DNA of 64,000 bases from Eulemur rufifrons. Lineage: Eukaryota; Chordata; Mammalia; Primates; Lemuridae. The stretch spans positions 71,801,001 through 71,865,000 of the forward strand of contig NC_090999.1 in assembly GCF_041146395.1 (NCBI RefSeq), read 5' to 3'. The notes beneath the pieces are model-generated. The model made no database searches. It was not told the DNA's origin and was given only the letters and a program-made list of their open reading frames with translations. A program made the position numbers and the translations under genes. Positions 60,202 to 64,000 of this stretch are shown here, piece after piece; positions within the stretch are counted from its first letter, which is position 1; each line of letters begins with the position of its first letter.

Positions 60202-61320
60202 AACAAATATATTTATGGCTAGGATTGAAACCTTAGTTTACTGAATGTACATAGGTATGGGTTTACTGTTGGAATGCTATCTTTTAAAATAAGCTTCTAT
60301 TTGTAATTTTCATATTTATATAATTTTCTTTCTAATTACATTTTAAGTTTTTAAAGGGTAGGGACCTTATTTTATGCATGTTTGAATCCTTTTTAAAACA
60401 GGGTTTTATATGTAGTAGGAATTCGATTGTCAAAGAAATAAAATTCTACTTTTCTAATGATTCTGAAAATGTTCTAAGTCATGGTATGGGTATTTTGGTA
60501 GAGTATTGGGAGCTGCTGAGTTTAAATATCAGGATATGGTAAAATTAATCGTAATAACCTCATATTTTCTCAAGCAACAAGTCAATAGGCACACCAGGCA
60601 ATAGTAATCCTACATAGAGATTTCCCTGGTGAACAACCCATCCATGGAGAGTATGTTTAACTACCGAGTCTTCCTTGCCATTTTGTTCAGTAGTTATATA
60701 TAAATTACAGTGAAGATATATTATCTGGAAAGGTTTTCAGAATTGAACTTCCTAATAGGTGATTCTTTAGGTCATGTTTTTACATTGGAAATAAGACCAG
60801 TGGCAATAGACTACTTTAATACTAAAAGATAGAATGGAAATTCTTTTAGATTAAAATCGTTTAGAAATCATATTGAAAATTTCTTGTGAGTGGAAAGTAT
60901 TAAAAATGTTGTGTTTTCTGTTTTCTGGCTGAAGTTTTAGCAAAGTGAATCTATCACTGTTTTTAAGACCATAATTTAATTTTGATACAGGATTCTATTT
61001 ACTGATAGCACAAAATGTTTTGAAAACATTTACTAAATCAGGTTACATATTTCCACAAGTGACTTGTTTAACATCAAAAACAAATTGTTGCATACTAGGA
61101 AATTCTTCATCATCTCAAGTTGGAATAATGTAGAATGTCATCTTGCTTTTAGATAATGGTGACACAAATCTGATCTTTTTCGTTTTCTTGACAGAAGAAA
61201 AAACCCTATGCTGGAATTTACACATTAGTGAGGGCACTTTGAGATAAGACTGCATCACAAAGAACATCCTTTACTGAATATATTTTAGTTTTTGCCTTCT
61301 TACAAGTTAGACACACATAC

Positions 61321-61324
61321 CTAA

Positions 61325-61355
<31 letters not shown>

Positions 61356-63062
61356 GCCCTAAAGAATACAAATTGATCGATCCTATGGCAAACTTTTAAT
61401 TCATTAAGTTACTTGCTTTGTGAAGTTCATTATAACCAATGTCTTAAAAGAAAGAAAGTGGTTTTTCATAACTGACTTTTAAGGCAGCTATATCAACTCT
61501 TTCTCTTTCAGTATTGAAATAAAATATAAAATTCAGAGAGACACAACTGGCCTGATATGCTTTAATGTTTCCTACCCTAGATCTCAGTCTTTTGAATTTT
61601 AAACTTTTGACCTGACTACTATTTCTGACATATCTGGACCCATTTCATGCATTCTTGCTTCTACTTCATTAATTCTAATCATTACAAATGATGCTTTTTC
61701 CTCCAATGGAAGGAGATTTAGTCAAAAGAAATTTGTTTGGTCAACACAATAAATTGTTAGAAAATAAATATTCCTATTTCCAGGATTTTTTTCGGACCTT
61801 TTTGTTCTTTTATATTTTATAATCCACTTTTAGTCATTTAGTTTTTACCTTGTACTCTTTGCAATACTGAAATGATGAAGTACTGAAATGTAACATGTAA
61901 TACTAGTGGAATAATTGGAAAGATCTGTCAGAAAAACAGTAAATACATATATTGCATATTTAGAAAATTATTCTGAAGATTATGAGTTGTGTATGTGAAC
62001 GTGCAAATATATGTACGTGTATACAAGATGGTAACAGAAATTGACTGTGTATAAGTCAGAGGAGTTACGGGTGTTGGTTATATACTTTTGCTTATTTGCA
62101 TTTCTTGATTTCTCTTGAGTGAGCCTTCGTTGCTTTTGTAAAGTAACTTATCTCTGCTTCCGTTTGTCATGCCTCCAAGGGAGTGAGTGCATAGAGAAAG
62201 GTCTAGTCCTAGACATTGGGTGATACCTAAAATGAGAGATGAAAGACAGAGCTGGGCCTGAGAAAGAGATTGAAAATATCACAGGAAAAAATGCCAGTGG
62301 GTAACTTACATAAATGTGATCACGTGTGCATTTGGTAGGTGCATGCACACACACAGTTTCTTTTCTTAGATGATATTACACAGCCAGATATTATTCTGGT
62401 CACATATTAAACAAAAGAGTACTTTGAGAAAAAGACTCAGATAATAATACTCAAATGCTCTATAAATATTCACAATGGTCTGCAAGCTGGATGCTGATCC
62501 ATTCTGCCTAGTAGTTTATTCCCCCTGTGACTCTTTTCTAATGCAAAGAAAAAGATAATTGACTGAGCAGACAGGATCAGCATGATGCAAGTACTGGTAG
62601 GAGATGCATAAAAGAATGTCACCACTTTGAGAATAAAGGCATACCTCATTTCAATTTCAGAATATTTTTAAACATTCTGTAATTTTGGTCAGTGTATGGC
62701 TTCATATTTGCAGTTATAAAGTGTTATATGTACACATAAATTGCAGACTCAACACTTAGTGATCTTTTCGGCTGGCATAAAACATTGACAAAATTTTAGA
62801 AAGCTTATGTATATGTATGTAGGACAGTCACATAAGAGGGCTGAGTTCCTGAAGGCCAGGCATAATTCAAAATTAGTGTAATTTAAGAAAATTTTCTTAG
62901 AAAAATAAATGTAAACAGTGAATGCCCCCTTCAAATGCATGGCTATTCAACTTTCTAGCATATTTTAAAAATTCTTGGTTTAATATTTTCTCAGCATTAT
63001 CTCTACAATATTCACAGAGCTCTCCCTAATATTAACATTATGGAGATTCATAGTGGTTGATC
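61321..63062. other. Unassigned, with CA microsatellite
   Basis: (AC)n at 61325-61352. The rest is AT-rich with no secure repeat. A faint resemblance at about 62637 to the end of a mariner/Tigger-type element was not convincing. Confidence 0.4.
61325..61352. repeat. (AC)n microsatellite
   Basis: Fourteen AC units followed by GCAG. Confidence 0.93.
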
Positions 63063-63808
63063 ACAGTTTGTATTAGTCAGAGTCCTTACAGAAGACAGAA
63101 TCTGCAGAGTGATTTGAACAAGGAAAGTTGTAATAAAGAATTAATATAACAAGGAATTGAAGTTACTAGGCATTGACTAGTAAGATAAGAATTCTAAAGA
63201 ATATAGCATAAATAAACACAAAGAGCAGCCTCTTGCTCTAGGAATCAGCTAGAGCATCCAAGGTAGAGTTGCCACTCCAAGGCTGAGATGCAGATGATGG
63301 TGGAAATGGCACTGCTGTGGCTCACTGAATAGCAGAAAAATCACTGTATTGCTATGCTGGCAGAACTTGCTAGAAATCTGTCCTCTAGAACAACTTGCCA
63401 GAAATCCACTTATGAGGGTGCTGGAGAAAGCTGTCCACTGTGAATTGTCTCTTCGAGAAGGCCTTTAACTACAAAAACCACCTAAGACAGTTGACTAGTG
63501 AAGCTGCTGACTGGCCCCTGGGTGTGGCCGAGTACCGTACATGGAAGGAGACAGGTGCTCTGGAAGCTTCTGGCGCTACGGGTACATGGTGCTACAGAAA
63601 CTACATGGAGGTTGCCAGTGGGCACAGCAGGACTTGGAAGGAAAAACCCTTTCTTATGCAATGTCCTTCCAGCTCTAGACAAAGCTTAATACCATCTAGC
63701 TAGCAAAGGAAAACATACTTAAGGCACTCTTCTCCTTTTTCATAGAGCAGGCAATGAAGGATGTATTTGGAGCTGAGGGACAATAAGTTGATAACTGGCA
63801 CAGCCTTT
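63063..63808 (-). mobile_element. Old LTR-like repeat, family uncertain
   Basis: It begins with 'gtattagtcagagtccttac', a typical reversed LTR end. It continues through 'ctgtggctcactgaatagca', 'gctgactggcccctgggtgt', 'aggttgccagtgggcacagc', 'tgtccttccagctctagac' and 'aagttgataactggcacagc', phrases I recognise from a common mammalian LTR-like repeat. It is richer in GC than its surroundings. Three overlapping frames (63-87 codons) at 63440-63703 on both strands are repeat-derived, not genes. Confidence 0.55.
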
Positions 63809-64000
63809 ATCTTAATAATTTTTTACCTCTAAATTTTTATTACCAGATTATTGATTTCCAGGGTTTTCCCCGCAATAGCACTAAGCACCAATATGGCCAT
63901 GCTGGGGCTCAGAAAACGATACTCCAGAGTAAAGGCCTAAGAAGCAGCCTCATAAGCAAAGCTTCTCTTTGACCTTTTCCTGCCCTCCTGCCTCTTGCCT
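63809..64000. other. Unassigned end of window
   Basis: Nothing recognised. The sequence is cut at the window edge. Confidence 0.35.

Larger units (their letters stand above)
58100..61320. other. Repeat-poor AT-rich interval, candidate conserved noncoding DNA
   Basis: About 3.2 kb in which I recognise no interspersed repeat, only the GT run at 59709-59734 and a hairpin at 60173-60201. Homeodomain-type ATTA/TAAT cores are frequent around 58200-58500. Frames up to 90 codons (59934-60206 minus) have no recognisable product. Conservation cannot be judged from this sequence alone. Confidence 0.35.

Noticed and set aside
62637..62800. Possible Tigger/mariner end ('aaaggcatacctcatttcaa')
   Set aside because: Only the first few bases match; no second inverted end or TA duplication found.
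63440..63703. Three overlapping frames (63-87 codons) on both strands
   Set aside because: All lie in a repeat with LTR-like landmarks.

Overview
This is mammalian nuclear DNA: AT-rich, intergenic or deep-intronic, and built mostly of decayed interspersed repeats separated by repeat-poor single-copy sequence. I find no convincing protein-coding exon, tRNA, rRNA, CRISPR array or bacterial-type gene. The many open frames of 60-158 codons are either fragments of transposon genes or chance frames in AT-rich DNA. The organism is most likely a primate, and probably a strepsirrhine (lemur/loris group). One dimeric Alu (27007-27352) has the wording and the extra middle segment I associate with strepsirrhine Alus, and three L1 copies end in a 3' UTR form I associate with the same group.

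Layout. 1-8500: L2 fragments, a short TSD-flanked L1 3' end (3143-3556), and otherwise unassigned AT-rich DNA. 8560-10325: an old LINE-like repeat. 10920-12531: one L2 copy interrupted by two LTR-like insertions. 12870-19250: MIRs, two MaLR LTRs, a decayed L1 and a foldback element. 20640-22750: a repeat-poor island with a RUNX-type inverted repeat. 23830-27352: L2, a 5'-inverted (twin-primed) L1, a MIR and the strepsirrhine Alu. 29057-34903: the most complex nest, in which a hAT-type DNA transposon is split by an old L1 that carries a younger antisense L1 and an older Alu. 35268-45215: L2 and MIR fragments with LTR-like repeats and an Alu monomer. 45216-51940: mostly single copy with simple repeats. 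51940-53960: an antisense L1 hit by a MER1-like hAT element and by an unidentified segment. 55480-56535: an L1 3' end and an inverted MIR pair. 56536-63062: mostly repeat-poor, with short perfect hairpins. 63063-63808: an LTR-like repeat.

No genes here work together. The value of the window lies in the insertion chronology of its repeats and in three repeat-poor intervals that could be conserved regulatory DNA. Family names come from remembered consensus sequences, not from a search, so boundaries are approximate unless target-site duplications are cited. I found no convincing new biological system.
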